Counted from the stretch's first letter, positions 24,775-33,157 are shown. The stretch: 64,000 nucleotides of DNA from Blautia sp. (GCA_023667395.1 JAMPAC010000007.1:1-64000); one strand, 5' to 3'. Notes: generated by a model from the letters alone, not told the origin. A program made the numbers and translations.

Positions 24775-26145
24775 TTAAAATCCACTGCCCCCATGATCCG
24801 TCACAGCCGTGACGCCCTGGGAGGTGACGCCCCCATAATTTCCGGCGCCGCCCAGCACCCATATATTCTTGATCTGCCCGTCCAGTTCCGAAAAACTCCA
24901 GGCCTGGCGGCTCCTTGCCACACAGTTGGGATCGTTGACCAGAAACCCCGTCTTATCATACCCATATATCACGATAAAATGTCCCGCCGCCGTGAAATCC
25001 CCCGGCCCCATGGAACAGATGAGCACGCTGCCCTTATCCAGCGCATCCTTCATGATGTACTCCTCCGTTTTGCACTGGTACACATGCACACCGTACTGTT
25101 CCGGCACATCCTGGAGCAGCGCCCAGGCAGTCCCCGTACCGGAGATATAATAGCCGTTCTTCATGCTGTATTCCGCCATCTTATCCGGCGTCAGGCTCTC
25201 GTTCCCCGTCAGGTAAAACAGCGCCATGGACAGGCATGTGGGGCCGCATCCCGCCAGGGCAATGCAGCTGCCGTCGCCGTACTCCCCATACCCCCACCTG
25301 GGATCCCACTGTAAAAAGAGGGGGAAATCCTGCTTCCTCTCGTCCTCCGTCAGGCCGCCGGTCACTTTTCCCACATTGTCCCCATATCCCATCACAAAAT
25401 CCGTCATCTCCGGATTATTTGCCAGCGCCTCCAGTATTTTATCAGGATACTGATAACGGTTCTCCAATATCTCCGTGATCCGCCCGTCGTCCTTCGCCAG
25501 CTGCTCCAGGCGCTTCAGCACCTGCTCTGCAGTGCGTTCCTGGGGCCTGTCCACATAGTCCAGCCCGCACAGGTTGATATAATCCTGGCCCGTCACGGTA
25601 TTTCCCATATAGGACGCGTCCCGTCCCTCCACCGTATGGGAAGCCGATCCTGTCCATGCATCGGAAGATGCGGACGTTCCGCCCGTTCCCTCCGCCCCCC
25701 CTGTGAACATCCCGCTCTTCATGGTCTCCAGGGCATCTTCCATACGCTGCATCCGAAAATACATCCCTGCCACAACCGCCGTATTCAATACCAGCGCGAC
25801 GCACAGGAAAAAAATCAGGATTCCGAACCGCCGCTTCAGCGCTTTCTGCTGCATCTGCAGCTGCTGTTGCTGCTGGCGCAGGAACTGTTCCCGCTCATTC
25901 ATCACCCTGCCGCTTTTCGGGCGGGGCATCCCGCCGTTCTGCATCCTGCGCGCCGACGCACCCGGAATACGTCCCGCCGCAACAGGCTTTGCCCCTTTTG
26001 CCCGACTGCCTCCATTCCGCGCTCCGTCATCCCGCACAGCCTGCAGCCTGCCCTGCTGTCCCCGGCCTTTTTCCACATATTGTACGCTGTTGTTATCCAT
26101 GCCCTGCCCATTTCCTTCCATAAAATTGATATCCTTATTTTCCAC
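24775..26145 (-). CDS. Membrane-anchored C39-like cysteine peptidase
   Basis: The protein has a long basic cytoplasmic N-terminus with a Gln-rich stretch, one membrane helix at about 110-132 (RFGILIFFLCVALVLNTAVVAG) and an extracellular C39_2-type peptidase domain from about residue 275. The catalytic Cys is in ALAGCGPTCLSMAL, the His in AAGHFIVIYGY and the third residue in LVNDPN. Relatives cleave cell-surface or peptide substrates after Gly-Gly-like sites, but the target is unknown. The start is uncertain: a GTG at 26145, or ATGs 8 and 15 codons later, the latter with GAAGGAAA upstream. Confidence 0.8.
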   Translation of the reverse strand: MENKDINFMEGNGQGMDNNSVQYVEKGRGQQGRLQAVRDDGARNGGSRAKGAKPVAAGRIPGASARRMQNGGMPRPKSGRVMNEREQFLRQQQQQLQMQQKALKRRFGILIFFLCVALVLNTAVVAGMYFRMQRMEDALETMKSGMFTGGAEGTGGTSASSDAWTGSASHTVEGRDASYMGNTVTGQDYINLCGLDYVDRPQERTAEQVLKRLEQLAKDDGRITEILENRYQYPDKILEALANNPEMTDFVMGYGDNVGKVTGGLTEDERKQDFPLFLQWDPRWGYGEYGDGSCIALAGCGPTCLSMALFYLTGNESLTPDKMAEYSMKNGYYISGTGTAWALLQDVPEQYGVHVYQCKTEEYIMKDALDKGSVLICSMGPGDFTAAGHFIVIYGYDKTGFLVNDPNCVARSRQAWSFSELDGQIKNIWVLGGAGNYGGVTSQGVTAVTDHGGSGF

Positions 26146-26243
26146 CGGACATGTATCGCTTTTGTTAACTTTATCTTAAGCTTTTCCAACATTTTCACAT
26201 ATTTTTATCTTTTCAGCGTATTCTAATCGCGAAAGGAAGGTAT

Positions 26244-26441
26244 ATGAGAATGGATCTTGAACAAACAGTCTGCTACTGCATGTCCGTCACAGGCGGCATG
26301 ATCAGGGACGCCGTCAACTCCGGCGCCAATACCCTGGAGGAAGTGCAGGGTATCACCATGGCGGGAACTGTCTGCGGCTCCTGTCTTGAGGAGGTTAAGG
26401 GTCTTGTGGAACGATTTGTCAGCGAGCGGGACGGTCAGTGA
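26244..26441 (+). CDS. BFD-like [2Fe-2S]-binding protein
   Basis: This 65-residue protein has the bacterioferritin-associated ferredoxin-like pattern: Cys10 and Cys12 (CYC) and Cys44 and Cys47 (CGSC), with the helix-loop motif IRDAVNSGANTLEEVQ in between. It should hold one 2Fe-2S cluster and act in electron transfer or iron release. The ATG follows GAAAGGAAGG. It is a stand-alone gene transcribed away from the peptidase gene. Confidence 0.85.
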   Translation: MRMDLEQTVCYCMSVTGGMIRDAVNSGANTLEEVQGITMAGTVCGSCLEEVKGLVERFVSERDGQ

Positions 26442-26467
26442 ATTGTCTGAATCGTCTGAATTGTCTG
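26441..26467. repeat. Three tandem 9-bp repeats
   Basis: AATTGTCTG, AATCGTCTG and AATTGTCTG follow directly after one another at the end of the BFD-like gene. The purpose is unknown; they precede the tRNA promoter. Confidence 0.6.
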
Positions 26468-26483
26468 AATTTTTAAATCAACC

Positions 26484-26511
26484 TTGCAATCTTTTCCCCA
26501 TATGCTATAAT
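26484..26511 (+). promoter_or_regulatory. Promoter of tRNA-Ala
   Basis: TTGCAA (26484-26489) and TATAAT (26506-26511) are separated by 16 bases and end eight bases before the tRNA. Confidence 0.8.
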
Positions 26512-26519
26512 ATGCGTAT

Positions 26520-26592
26520 GGGGATATAGCTCAGTTGGGAGAGCGATACGTTCGCAACGTATAGGTCACGAGTTCGAGTCTCGCTATCTCCA
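26520..26592 (+). tRNA. tRNA-Ala (anticodon CGC)
   Basis: A full 73-base cloverleaf can be drawn: acceptor GGGGATA/TATCTCC, D-arm GCTC/GAGC, anticodon stem ATACG/CGTAT with loop TTCGCAA (anticodon CGC, reads GCG), and T-loop TTCGAGT. One A-C mismatch sits at the base of the T stem. The CCA end is not encoded. Confidence 0.93.
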
Positions 26593-26600
26593 CACTTGAG

Positions 26601-26645
26601 AAACTCGCAAATCCTTGGTTTCACTGGATTTGCGAGTTTTCTTAA
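26601..26645 (+). terminator. Terminator of tRNA-Ala
   Basis: AAACTCGCAAATCC and GGATTTGCGAGTTT form a 14-bp stem around an 11-base loop, followed by TTTTC. Confidence 0.85.
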
Positions 26646-26677
26646 TCTGACTCTCTACACCTAAACTCCACCTGTTC

Positions 26678-26848
26678 CTATTTAAGGGGCGGCTGTTGAT
26701 AAAGTTTGCGGTTGATTGCAGTACGTTCAATTTCTATCTGCTCGATAACCGCATCAATGCCTCCTCTTTTGGCTTCTCTTTCTATCCGCTCCAAGATGGA
26801 AAGCTGATCAAAAAGGTTGCCATTATATTCCTTTTCGTTTGTCGGCAT
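26678..26848 (-). CDS. Small hypothetical protein (56 aa) between two tRNA genes
   Basis: This gene reads MPTNEKEYNGNLFDQLSI, continues through an Ile/Glu/Arg-rich helix and ends YQQPPLK. The ATG has an excellent ribosome binding site (GGGAGGTG, eight bases away), which makes it a likely real gene despite its size. I do not recognise the family; the alternating Glu/Arg/Ile pattern suggests a coiled coil. Its position between converging tRNA genes, typical insertion points, hints that it is left over from or carried by a mobile element. Confidence 0.6.
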   Translation of the reverse strand: MPTNEKEYNGNLFDQLSILERIEREAKRGGIDAVIEQIEIERTAINRKLYQQPPLK

Positions 26849-26900
26849 ATCGTTTCACCTCCCTGTTTGTTTTGACGCCATATAGAGTATTTTATAATTT

Positions 26901-26948
26901 ACAAAAAAGCGGTATAAAACCAAGACTTTCACCTGACTTTACACCGCT
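26901..26948 (-). terminator. Terminator of tRNA-Leu
   Basis: Read on the minus strand, arms AGCGGTGTAAA and TTTATACCGCT pair around 19 bases and are followed by TTTTTTG. Confidence 0.75.
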
Positions 26949-26955
26949 CATTTCC

Positions 26956-27039
26956 TGCGGAAGATGGGACTTGAACCCACACGACATTGCTGCCACAAGA
27001 TCCTTAGTCTTGCTCGTCTGCCAGTTCCGACACTTCCGC
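26956..27039 (-). tRNA. tRNA-Leu (anticodon AAG)
   Basis: A class II tRNA of 84 bases: acceptor GCGGAAG/CTTCCGC, anticodon stem CAAGA/TCTTG with loop CTAAGGA (anticodon AAG, reads CUU), a long variable arm and T-loop GTTCAAG. The CCA end is not encoded. An A34 Leu tRNA is probably deaminated to inosine or decodes by wobble. Confidence 0.93.
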
Positions 27040-27069
27040 AAATGCACCCTGTTGCACTGCACGAATACT

Positions 27070-27098
27070 ATATTAGCATCAGTATCCTGAAATGTCAA
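27070..27098 (-). promoter_or_regulatory. Promoter of tRNA-Leu
   Basis: Minus-strand TTGACA (27098-27093) and TAATAT (27075-27070) with a 17-base spacer. Confidence 0.82.
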
Positions 27099-27149
27099 TT
27101 CCTTTTTTCAGAATCCCTGAAATAATGCAACAGGGCACACCAAATTACA

Positions 27150-29387
27150 CTATTCCGCCAGGTACATCCGAAGCCCCCCGTCGATCTGATCCAGTGTCTC
27201 CTCCAGGGACTGCGTTCCCTGCAGGTAGCCGGGCAGCGTGTCGATCAGCACTTCCCGGATTTTCGCGTCCTCTTTCCGGGGGCGGTCCAGACCCTCGCAC
27301 ATCTCCACCAGCCTCCGGGCCACCTCCTCGGAAAATACGCCTATCTGGAAAATCTCCGACGCCCCGTCGCCCACCTCGATCATGGTTTCCGCCGCATAGT
27401 CCGACCTGTCGGCCGCCGCCAGGGTCTCCAGGCACCCCACGTTGACCGGGTAGCCGATATAGTAGTCCTGTCCCTGCACCTCCCCGGACAGGCAGAACGC
27501 GATAAAGTCCTTTGCAATATCCTGATACTGGCTCTTCGTGGATACGCCCATCTCCACATAGGGGGTGAAGGTGTTCTCAAAGGCAGTGAAATCCCCCTTG
27601 ATATAATCCGCCATGGCCAGCGGGAACATGCTCCCGTTAAATCCGTCGCTCTCCTCCATGGCCAATTTCGCTGTGGACGCCAGTTCCCACATATTATATC
27701 CCCGCTCGCCCTTGTCGCGCTTTTCTATGACGCCGCAGTTGTCGGCGATCTGTTTTAACGCCTCCAGGTACTCCGCCAGCACTTCCCTGTTCAGTTCCTT
27801 ATTTTCCACCATGTTCCCGCAGAAGTATGGATAAAACAGGTCAACCAGCTCCGCCACCGTCCTGGGGCCTAAGTAACTCTCGCTCTTACCGCTTAAAAAT
27901 GAGCCCAGCGCCTGCATGGACGCCATATCCCCGACTGTGATGTCCCTGCCCAGGGCAAAGGTAAATCCAAACTGCATGGGCACGATATACTGTTTTCCGT
28001 CCTCCGTCCGGTAAGCCTGCATGATGTTGGAGATCAGTTCCCCGCTCTCCGCCATGGGTGCGATGATCTCCTGCAGATCCAGGAGCAGTCCCTTTTCCGT
28101 ATAGGAATCCTTGTTCAGGTGGTCCAGCACCAGGATATCCGGCGCCTCGCTTCCCATCAGCATGGTATTGACCTGCTGCTGTACCGTATTGTAGTCCATG
28201 GGCACATCCGAATACCTGTCCTCCCTGGAGTAAACGTATTCCAACTCAATCAATACATCGGGATGCTCCCTGTGGTACAACCCCGCCGCGTTCTGCAGCA
28301 GGTAACTTTCCTCCACGGCGTACAGCTTCAGCACCGTGCTCACCACAGACACCGCCTCGGGATCATACTCGTACATTAATAGCTTCGTCACATTCCCGCT
28401 CTCGTGGAACAGCGCATAAATCCGGCCGTCCTGCAACGCCGTCAGCCCCGTGCACCAGCTTCCTGAAAGGGAAAAGCTGGTATCCAGGCCCGTGATCAGT
28501 TTCTTCCAGTTCTCCGTTCCCGCCTCGCAGCGGAAGATGCCGTCGCTGTCGGCGGAAATCAGCGTCCCGTCGGGCAGCGCGCAGAACTGCGGGCCGTTGG
28601 CGGAACTCTGTCCCAGGGGGATTGTCACCGCATCTTTCATATTGCCGCCCTCCCACTTTTCCACACCGTCAAAATTTCCCGTCATACCGGTGGAAAGCAG
28701 GTATACATTTTCTCCATCCGTGACCATTTTCCCGTCATAATAGCCGGTAACGGGCGTGCTGTCCAGCACGCTTCCGTCCTCCCCGTCAATACGGTCTGCG
28801 GAAAGGAATGAGGATGCCACCAGGGTGCCGTTTTCCAGCGCCGCGATACCGGTGATATATTCATAGGAACCGTATTCCTCGTTGACCACGGTCCACTTCT
28901 CAGGCGTGATCTCTTTCGCCTCATCTCCGTTGCCTCTCCAGAGATGGCTTCTGTAAGCGTCCAGTTCCGTGTCGAGCATGCTGTAAAAAAGGTACTGCAC
29001 GCCGTTCCCGTCCTGCATCAGGCTGATATCCATCCAGGACTCGCCGGGTATAATAAAATCCGCCAGCCAGGGTTTCGTCACTTCCGCAAAAGTATCCTCC
29101 TGCAGTTCCCATTCCCGGAGCCCGAAACCCCCGTCCTCATCCGCCGCAGTCACCAGATGCAGCTTATCGTCAACAGTGCACAGCTGTTTCAGCGTCGCTC
29201 CTTCCGGTATGCCTGTGAGGGCGGCCTCCTTTTCCAGCCATGCCCCTTTCTCCGCTGTCCCGGCGTCGCCCGCCATGCCGCCGGAACCCTCCTGTCGGCT
29301 GCAGCCCGCCAGGCTTCCCGCAAGAAGCAGGGCGCCAGCCAGCAGGGCCAGCCTCCTTTTCCATTTTGTGTTCGGATATCTCTTCAT
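27150..29387 (-). CDS. Extracellular solute-binding lipoprotein (family 1 type), orphan
   Basis: The start at 29387 follows GGAGG; an in-frame start 11 codons upstream is less likely. The protein is 745 residues with a basic signal peptide and lipobox LAGC. The N-terminal half (to about 370) looks like a beta-propeller-type or repeated-strand region with many Trp/Gly-rich strands. The C-terminal half is an extracellular solute-binding domain (QQQVNTMLMGSEAPDILVLD, then YIVPMQFGFTFALG and the KDFIAFCLSGEVQGQDY end), typical of sugar ABC transporters. No permease or ATPase gene lies nearby, so its partner must be elsewhere. Ligand unknown. Confidence 0.75.
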   Translation of the reverse strand: MKRYPNTKWKRRLALLAGALLLAGSLAGCSRQEGSGGMAGDAGTAEKGAWLEKEAALTGIPEGATLKQLCTVDDKLHLVTAADEDGGFGLREWELQEDTFAEVTKPWLADFIIPGESWMDISLMQDGNGVQYLFYSMLDTELDAYRSHLWRGNGDEAKEITPEKWTVVNEEYGSYEYITGIAALENGTLVASSFLSADRIDGEDGSVLDSTPVTGYYDGKMVTDGENVYLLSTGMTGNFDGVEKWEGGNMKDAVTIPLGQSSANGPQFCALPDGTLISADSDGIFRCEAGTENWKKLITGLDTSFSLSGSWCTGLTALQDGRIYALFHESGNVTKLLMYEYDPEAVSVVSTVLKLYAVEESYLLQNAAGLYHREHPDVLIELEYVYSREDRYSDVPMDYNTVQQQVNTMLMGSEAPDILVLDHLNKDSYTEKGLLLDLQEIIAPMAESGELISNIMQAYRTEDGKQYIVPMQFGFTFALGRDITVGDMASMQALGSFLSGKSESYLGPRTVAELVDLFYPYFCGNMVENKELNREVLAEYLEALKQIADNCGVIEKRDKGERGYNMWELASTAKLAMEESDGFNGSMFPLAMADYIKGDFTAFENTFTPYVEMGVSTKSQYQDIAKDFIAFCLSGEVQGQDYYIGYPVNVGCLETLAAADRSDYAAETMIEVGDGASEIFQIGVFSEEVARRLVEMCEGLDRPRKEDAKIREVLIDTLPGYLQGTQSLEETLDQIDGGLRMYLAE

Positions 29388-29442
29388 TTCATATGCCTCC
29401 TCGTATGATATATGGTTCATAATACAGCATAGATAGAAAAAG

Positions 29443-29476
29443 TATCCTAATTGTGTCCTAACAATATCCTAATTGT
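29443..29476. repeat. Direct repeat TATCCTAATTGT spaced 22 bp
   Basis: Two copies at 29443-29454 and 29465-29476, on the same face of the helix (about two turns apart), in the divergent promoter region of two lipoprotein genes. They could bind a response regulator, but no regulator is identified. Confidence 0.5.
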
Positions 29477-29508
29477 ATCTTAAGAAACAATATTTCTTTT
29501 AAAAAGAA

Positions 29509-29537
29509 TTGTAAATATGCATAAAATATGATAATAT
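29509..29537 (+). promoter_or_regulatory. Promoter of the DUF4352-like lipoprotein
   Basis: TTGTAA and TAATAT with a 17-base spacer, 45 bases before the ATG. Confidence 0.65.
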
Positions 29538-29581
29538 AGGCTCTGTGATATTTATATTTTATATTTATACGGAGGATCGAT

Positions 29582-30241
29582 ATGAAAAAATTTGCTTCAC
29601 TTTTCTTGGCAACTGTAGTTATGGCGGCAGTTCTGGCAGGCTGTGGCAGTAATGGTACGCTTGGCAGTTCCGGTTCCAGGGAGTCCGACACTTCCAGTTC
29701 CACGGGTTCCGGTTCTACCGCTTCCAGCATTGCGTCTTCCATCGCGTCAACAGGCAGCAGTGCAGCGGGCACGGCAAGCACGGCTGCAGGTTATCCCGAC
29801 GAATACGGCAACGCAGAGGGATATCTGGGCGACACCATGCACACTTACTTCTTTGATTATACTGTAAACAGTGCTTATCTCTGCGATGAATATGAAGGTT
29901 ATACACCGGCGGACGGCAATGAGATACTGGTAGCTGACATTACGATCAAAAATACCGTTACATCCACGCTCCCCATGTACGACACCGATTTCCAGATCCA
30001 GTGGAATGATACGGCGGATGACGCGTTCGGTTTCCCCATCACCCTCGAACTGGATGATGTGCTGAACGACCAGATGCTGCCTGGTGAGTACGAGTTATCC
30101 ATTAACCAGACCGTAAACGGACTTCTGGTATACGAAGTTCCCGCAGGCCAGAAAGACTTCTCCATCTCCTACCTGGAAATGTTCGATGACGATTCCACAG
30201 GCGATGTGTTCTTTGTTTATTTCTCTGCCAGCAAGCAGTAA
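29582..30241 (+). CDS. Lipoprotein with DUF4352-like domain
   Basis: This 219-residue protein has a signal peptide with lipobox VLAGC (Cys21), a low-complexity Ser/Thr/Gly linker to about residue 68, and a C-terminal beta-rich domain (FFDYTVNSAYLCDEY, ADITIKNTVTSTLPMYDTDF, GLLVYEVPAGQKDFSISYLE) in the style of DUF4352 immunoglobulin-like domains. These are surface proteins of unknown role. It has its own promoter and a strong terminator. The opposite-strand frame 29458-29781 is a shadow of the linker. Confidence 0.78.
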   Translation: MKKFASLFLATVVMAAVLAGCGSNGTLGSSGSRESDTSSSTGSGSTASSIASSIASTGSSAAGTASTAAGYPDEYGNAEGYLGDTMHTYFFDYTVNSAYLCDEYEGYTPADGNEILVADITIKNTVTSTLPMYDTDFQIQWNDTADDAFGFPITLELDDVLNDQMLPGEYELSINQTVNGLLVYEVPAGQKDFSISYLEMFDDDSTGDVFFVYFSASKQ

Positions 30242-30256
30242 AATATAACAGGCCAT

Positions 30257-30291
30257 AAAAAAACCCACGGCCCGGTGCCGTGGGATTTTTT
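30257..30291. terminator. Bidirectional terminator
   Basis: CCCACGGC and GCCGTGGG pair around a 5-base loop with an A run before and a T run after, so it serves both the lipoprotein gene (+) and kdgK (-). Confidence 0.9.
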
Positions 30292-30295
30292 TATC

Positions 30296-31327
30296 TTATC
30301 TCTGCACCCTACCGGATGCGTCGCCGCCTGCCAGGGTCTCAACCTCTTTCCTGGATACCAGGTTGAAGTCGCCGGGGATGGTATGCTTCAATGCGGAAGC
30401 AGCCACGCCGTACTCAAGGGCAGCCTTGAAATCCTTGCCGTCAAGCATACCGCAGATCACGCCGCCTGCAAAGGAGTCGCCGCCGCCAACGCGGTCAACG
30501 ATGGGGTGGATGCTGTACTCCTTGGAGTGATAGAACTCCTTGGTGTCTCTGGAGTAGATACATGCGGACCAACCGTTGTCGGAAGCGGAATGGCTCACGC
30601 GCAGGGAGGAGATGCAGTACTCAAAGTTGTAATCTGCCACCATCTGCTCGAAGATGGACTTGTAACCTGCCAACTCCAGATCGCCGCTGGTCACATCGGT
30701 GTTGCCGGGCTTGTAGCCCAGAACCAACTCTGCGTCTTCCTCGTTGCCGATGCAGACATCCACATACTTCATCAGATTCTTCATAACCTTCTGAGCCTTC
30801 TCGGAAGACCACAATTTCTTGCGGAAGTTCAAGTCAACGGAAACCTTCACGCCATGTTTCTTGGCAGCGATCAAAGCCTTCTCCGTCAACTCGGCAGCGC
30901 TGTCGGACACGGCGGGAGTGATGCCGGTGAAATGGAACCAGTCAGCGCCCTCAAAGATCTTGTCAAAATCGAAATCTGCCTCGGTCGCGGTGGAGATGGA
31001 GGAATGAGCTCTGTCATACACAACCTTGGAGGGTCTCATGGAAGATCCGCTCTCCAGATAGTAGATGCCGAGTCTCTCGCCGCATCTTGCGATATTCTTG
31101 GTCTCCACGCCGTATTTTCTCAGTGCCGCAACCGCGCACTCACCGATCTCATTGTCGGGAACGGCAGTCACAAACTCCGCGTCATGGCCATAGTTGGCCA
31201 GAGATACTGCCACATTGGCCTCGCCGCCTCCGTAACAAACATCAAACTCGTCCGCCTGAATGAATTTCTCGTTGTTGGGGGTGGACAGTCTCAGCATGAT
31301 CTCACCCATGGTAATTACTTTTGCCAT
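30296..31327 (-). CDS. kdgK: 2-dehydro-3-deoxygluconokinase (PfkB family)
   Basis: KdgK phosphorylates 2-keto-3-deoxygluconate to KDPG with ATP. The protein (343 residues from the ATG preceded by AGGAAAGGAATC) opens with VITMGEIMLRLSTPNNE and ends with the PfkB active-site motif VDRVGGGDSFAGGVICG, where the Asp is the catalytic base. It is the last gene of the kdu operon and supplies the substrate for the aldolase encoded just upstream. Confidence 0.92.
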   Translation of the reverse strand: MAKVITMGEIMLRLSTPNNEKFIQADEFDVCYGGGEANVAVSLANYGHDAEFVTAVPDNEIGECAVAALRKYGVETKNIARCGERLGIYYLESGSSMRPSKVVYDRAHSSISTATEADFDFDKIFEGADWFHFTGITPAVSDSAAELTEKALIAAKKHGVKVSVDLNFRKKLWSSEKAQKVMKNLMKYVDVCIGNEEDAELVLGYKPGNTDVTSGDLELAGYKSIFEQMVADYNFEYCISSLRVSHSASDNGWSACIYSRDTKEFYHSKEYSIHPIVDRVGGGDSFAGGVICGMLDGKDFKAALEYGVAASALKHTIPGDFNLVSRKEVETLAGGDASGRVQR

Positions 31328-31401
31328 TTTGTTAGATTCCTTTCCTGATTTGATTGAAATGACTGCGGCGATCCTCAGCGGGATCACCGCAGATTTCTTT
31401 T

Positions 31402-32367
31402 TTATTTCTGTACCAGATGCACTGCAAAGCCGCCGAACTCTTCTTTCAGGTAGACAGCCTTCAGGTTGCCCTTTGCGTCCCTCTTGGCGGTATCCTCCGC
31501 GATCTCAACGCCCAGGACTGTGGACAGGTAATTCACCGCCCTGTCGATATAGTTGGTCCTTACGGCGATATGGCCGTGCTCGCCCAGATAAGGGGTCTTG
31601 TACACTTCCACTGCGCTTCCCGCGAATACGGAACTGTTGCCAACCTTTACGGGCATACCGAAGATGAAGCCGAAACGGTTCGCGATCTTGGTCGCTTCCT
31701 CCTCGCTGGTGCTGTTGATGCCGATATGGGCAAGTTCGAAGCCCAGCATGGTCTGAACCGCTTCCCTGGTCAGCTGCTCGATCTTATCCCACTCGCCCGC
31801 GTTGATCAGGTCGCCGGGAACCATCCAGGAACCGCCGCATGCGATGATCTTGGGGAAATCCAGGTAAGTGGTCAGGTTCTTGGCATTGACGCCGCCTGTG
31901 GGCATGAACTTCATGTTCACATAGGGAGCCGCCATGGCCTTGATCTTAGCCAGCCCGCCGGACTGCTCCGCAGGGAAGAATTTCACCACGTCAAGACCCA
32001 GTTCGATCGCCTGCTCGATATCGGAGGGGCTGGAAGTACCGGGAGTGATGGGAACCCCTATCTCCATACAATACTTCACGGTCTTGGGATTCAGGCCGGG
32101 GCTTACGATGAACTTGGAACCCGCCGCAACCGCAGCGTCCACCTGCGCCGCGTTCAGGACAGTACCCGCGCCCACACACATATCGGGGAAGTTCTCGGTC
32201 ATGATCCTGATGGCGCCTGCCGCCGCGCCGGTACGGAAAGTCACTTCCGCACAGGGAAGTCCGCCTGCGCAGAGAGCCTTTGCAAGGGGCAGGGCATCCT
32301 CTTCTCTGTCAATCTTCACAACGGGAACAATACCAATCTTACTGATCTGCTCTAATACTGCGTTCAT
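31402..32367 (-). CDS. kdgA: KDPG/KHG aldolase fused to a VOC-like C-terminal domain
   Basis: The N-terminal 205 or so residues are a KDPG aldolase: Glu41 in AEVTFRT, the GAGTVLN phosphate loop and the Schiff-base Lys129 in DVVKFFPAE. It splits KDPG into pyruvate and glyceraldehyde 3-phosphate. The C-terminal 110 residues (FELAHIGINSTSEEEATK, AVEVYKTPYLGEHGHIAVRT, YLKEEFGGFAVHLV) look like a vicinal-oxygen-chelate (glyoxalase) fold, giving 321 residues instead of about 210. The extra domain may bind or modify a sugar acid. The start is set by GGAGG before the second ATG. Confidence 0.88.
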   Translation of the reverse strand: MNAVLEQISKIGIVPVVKIDREEDALPLAKALCAGGLPCAEVTFRTGAAAGAIRIMTENFPDMCVGAGTVLNAAQVDAAVAAGSKFIVSPGLNPKTVKYCMEIGVPITPGTSSPSDIEQAIELGLDVVKFFPAEQSGGLAKIKAMAAPYVNMKFMPTGGVNAKNLTTYLDFPKIIACGGSWMVPGDLINAGEWDKIEQLTREAVQTMLGFELAHIGINSTSEEEATKIANRFGFIFGMPVKVGNSSVFAGSAVEVYKTPYLGEHGHIAVRTNYIDRAVNYLSTVLGVEIAEDTAKRDAKGNLKAVYLKEEFGGFAVHLVQK

Positions 32368-32394
32368 TTTTTCCTCCATTATTCAAACTTTTAC

Positions 32395-32492
32395 TGTGAG
32401 AAGAACGCTGCTTTTGCGTTCTTCCGTGTGAGATTTAGAATTTCTCCGCGAAACAGCCCTTGCTGTGAGCGGTTAGAAATTCTTCTCACACT
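32395..32492 (-). repeat. Modular hairpin element between dhuI and kdgA
   Basis: GTGTGAGA/TCTCACAC arms enclose AGAATTTCT/AGAAATTCT with an inner CAGC/GCTG loop, and beside it is GAAGAACGC/GCGTTCTTC. It is the same design as the elements in the opp region, here in a sugar-acid operon about 19 kb away. Confidence 0.72.
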
Positions 32493-32493
32493 T

Positions 32494-33132
32494 TTACTTC
32501 AGGACTTCCTTTACCGCCGCCGCGATCTCGTCGCACTTGCAGTTGGCGAAGAAATACTCCTGGAACTTCTCTCCGGAAAGGGCTCCCTTTACCAGTTCCC
32601 GGTCCAGATTTTTCAGGATGTCCGCCATACCCGTATGGGTTTCCTCCTTCACTTTGTCCAGGATCTTCTTGTTTCTCTGCTCGGGCTCCACTCTCTCAGG
32701 AGGATAACCGCCTCCTCCGGGCTCACAGAACAGCTTCTCAAAGATATACTGGAGGTTCAGTTCGCCGCCCCAACCGAAGTTCTCCGCAAAGGGAAGAGCC
32801 ACACAGTTGCCGTCGTTCACCTGGGAGAACAGGTAAGCGTCCAGGGGGGACTCGATGTGTCCGCAGAGCACTTTGGGGAAAGAGTTGCAGGCCAGCATGG
32901 CGCCCTCGCCGGTGCCGCAGCCAGTGATCACATAATCCGCCGCGCCGGAGTTAAGCAGCGTGGCCGCCAGGATACCGTTCTGCACATAGGTCAGGGAATT
33001 GGGATCCTCCGCGCCGTACATGCCGTAATTAAATACCTCATGATCCATGGGCTCCACTACCTTTTTCAGGGTAGCGCAGATCATCTCATTCTTGGCCGCC
33101 TGGCTGTTCTCATTTATCAATGCGATTTTCAT
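32494..33132 (-). CDS. dhuI: RpiB/LacAB-family isomerase, probable DhuI
   Basis: The 212-residue protein starts MKIALINENSQAAKNEMI and has the RpiB-like core GILAATLLNSGAADYVITGCGTGEGAMLA. This subtype resembles the streptococcal DhuI isomerase that acts on 4-deoxy-L-threo-5-hexosulose uronate, the same substrate as KduI. Its place between the SDR dehydrogenase and the aldolase supports this rather than a ribose-phosphate or galactose-6-phosphate isomerase. The ATG follows ACAGGAGG. If correct, the operon encodes two unrelated enzymes for one step. Confidence 0.75.
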   Translation of the reverse strand: MKIALINENSQAAKNEMICATLKKVVEPMDHEVFNYGMYGAEDPNSLTYVQNGILAATLLNSGAADYVITGCGTGEGAMLACNSFPKVLCGHIESPLDAYLFSQVNDGNCVALPFAENFGWGGELNLQYIFEKLFCEPGGGGYPPERVEPEQRNKKILDKVKEETHTGMADILKNLDRELVKGALSGEKFQEYFFANCKCDEIAAAVKEVLK

Positions 33133-33157
33133 GGGAAATAGCCTCCTGTTCCGCCTG

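Noticed and set aside
26892..27098. A 68-codon minus-strand frame over the tRNA-Leu
   Set aside because: It covers a complete class II tRNA with its own promoter and terminator.
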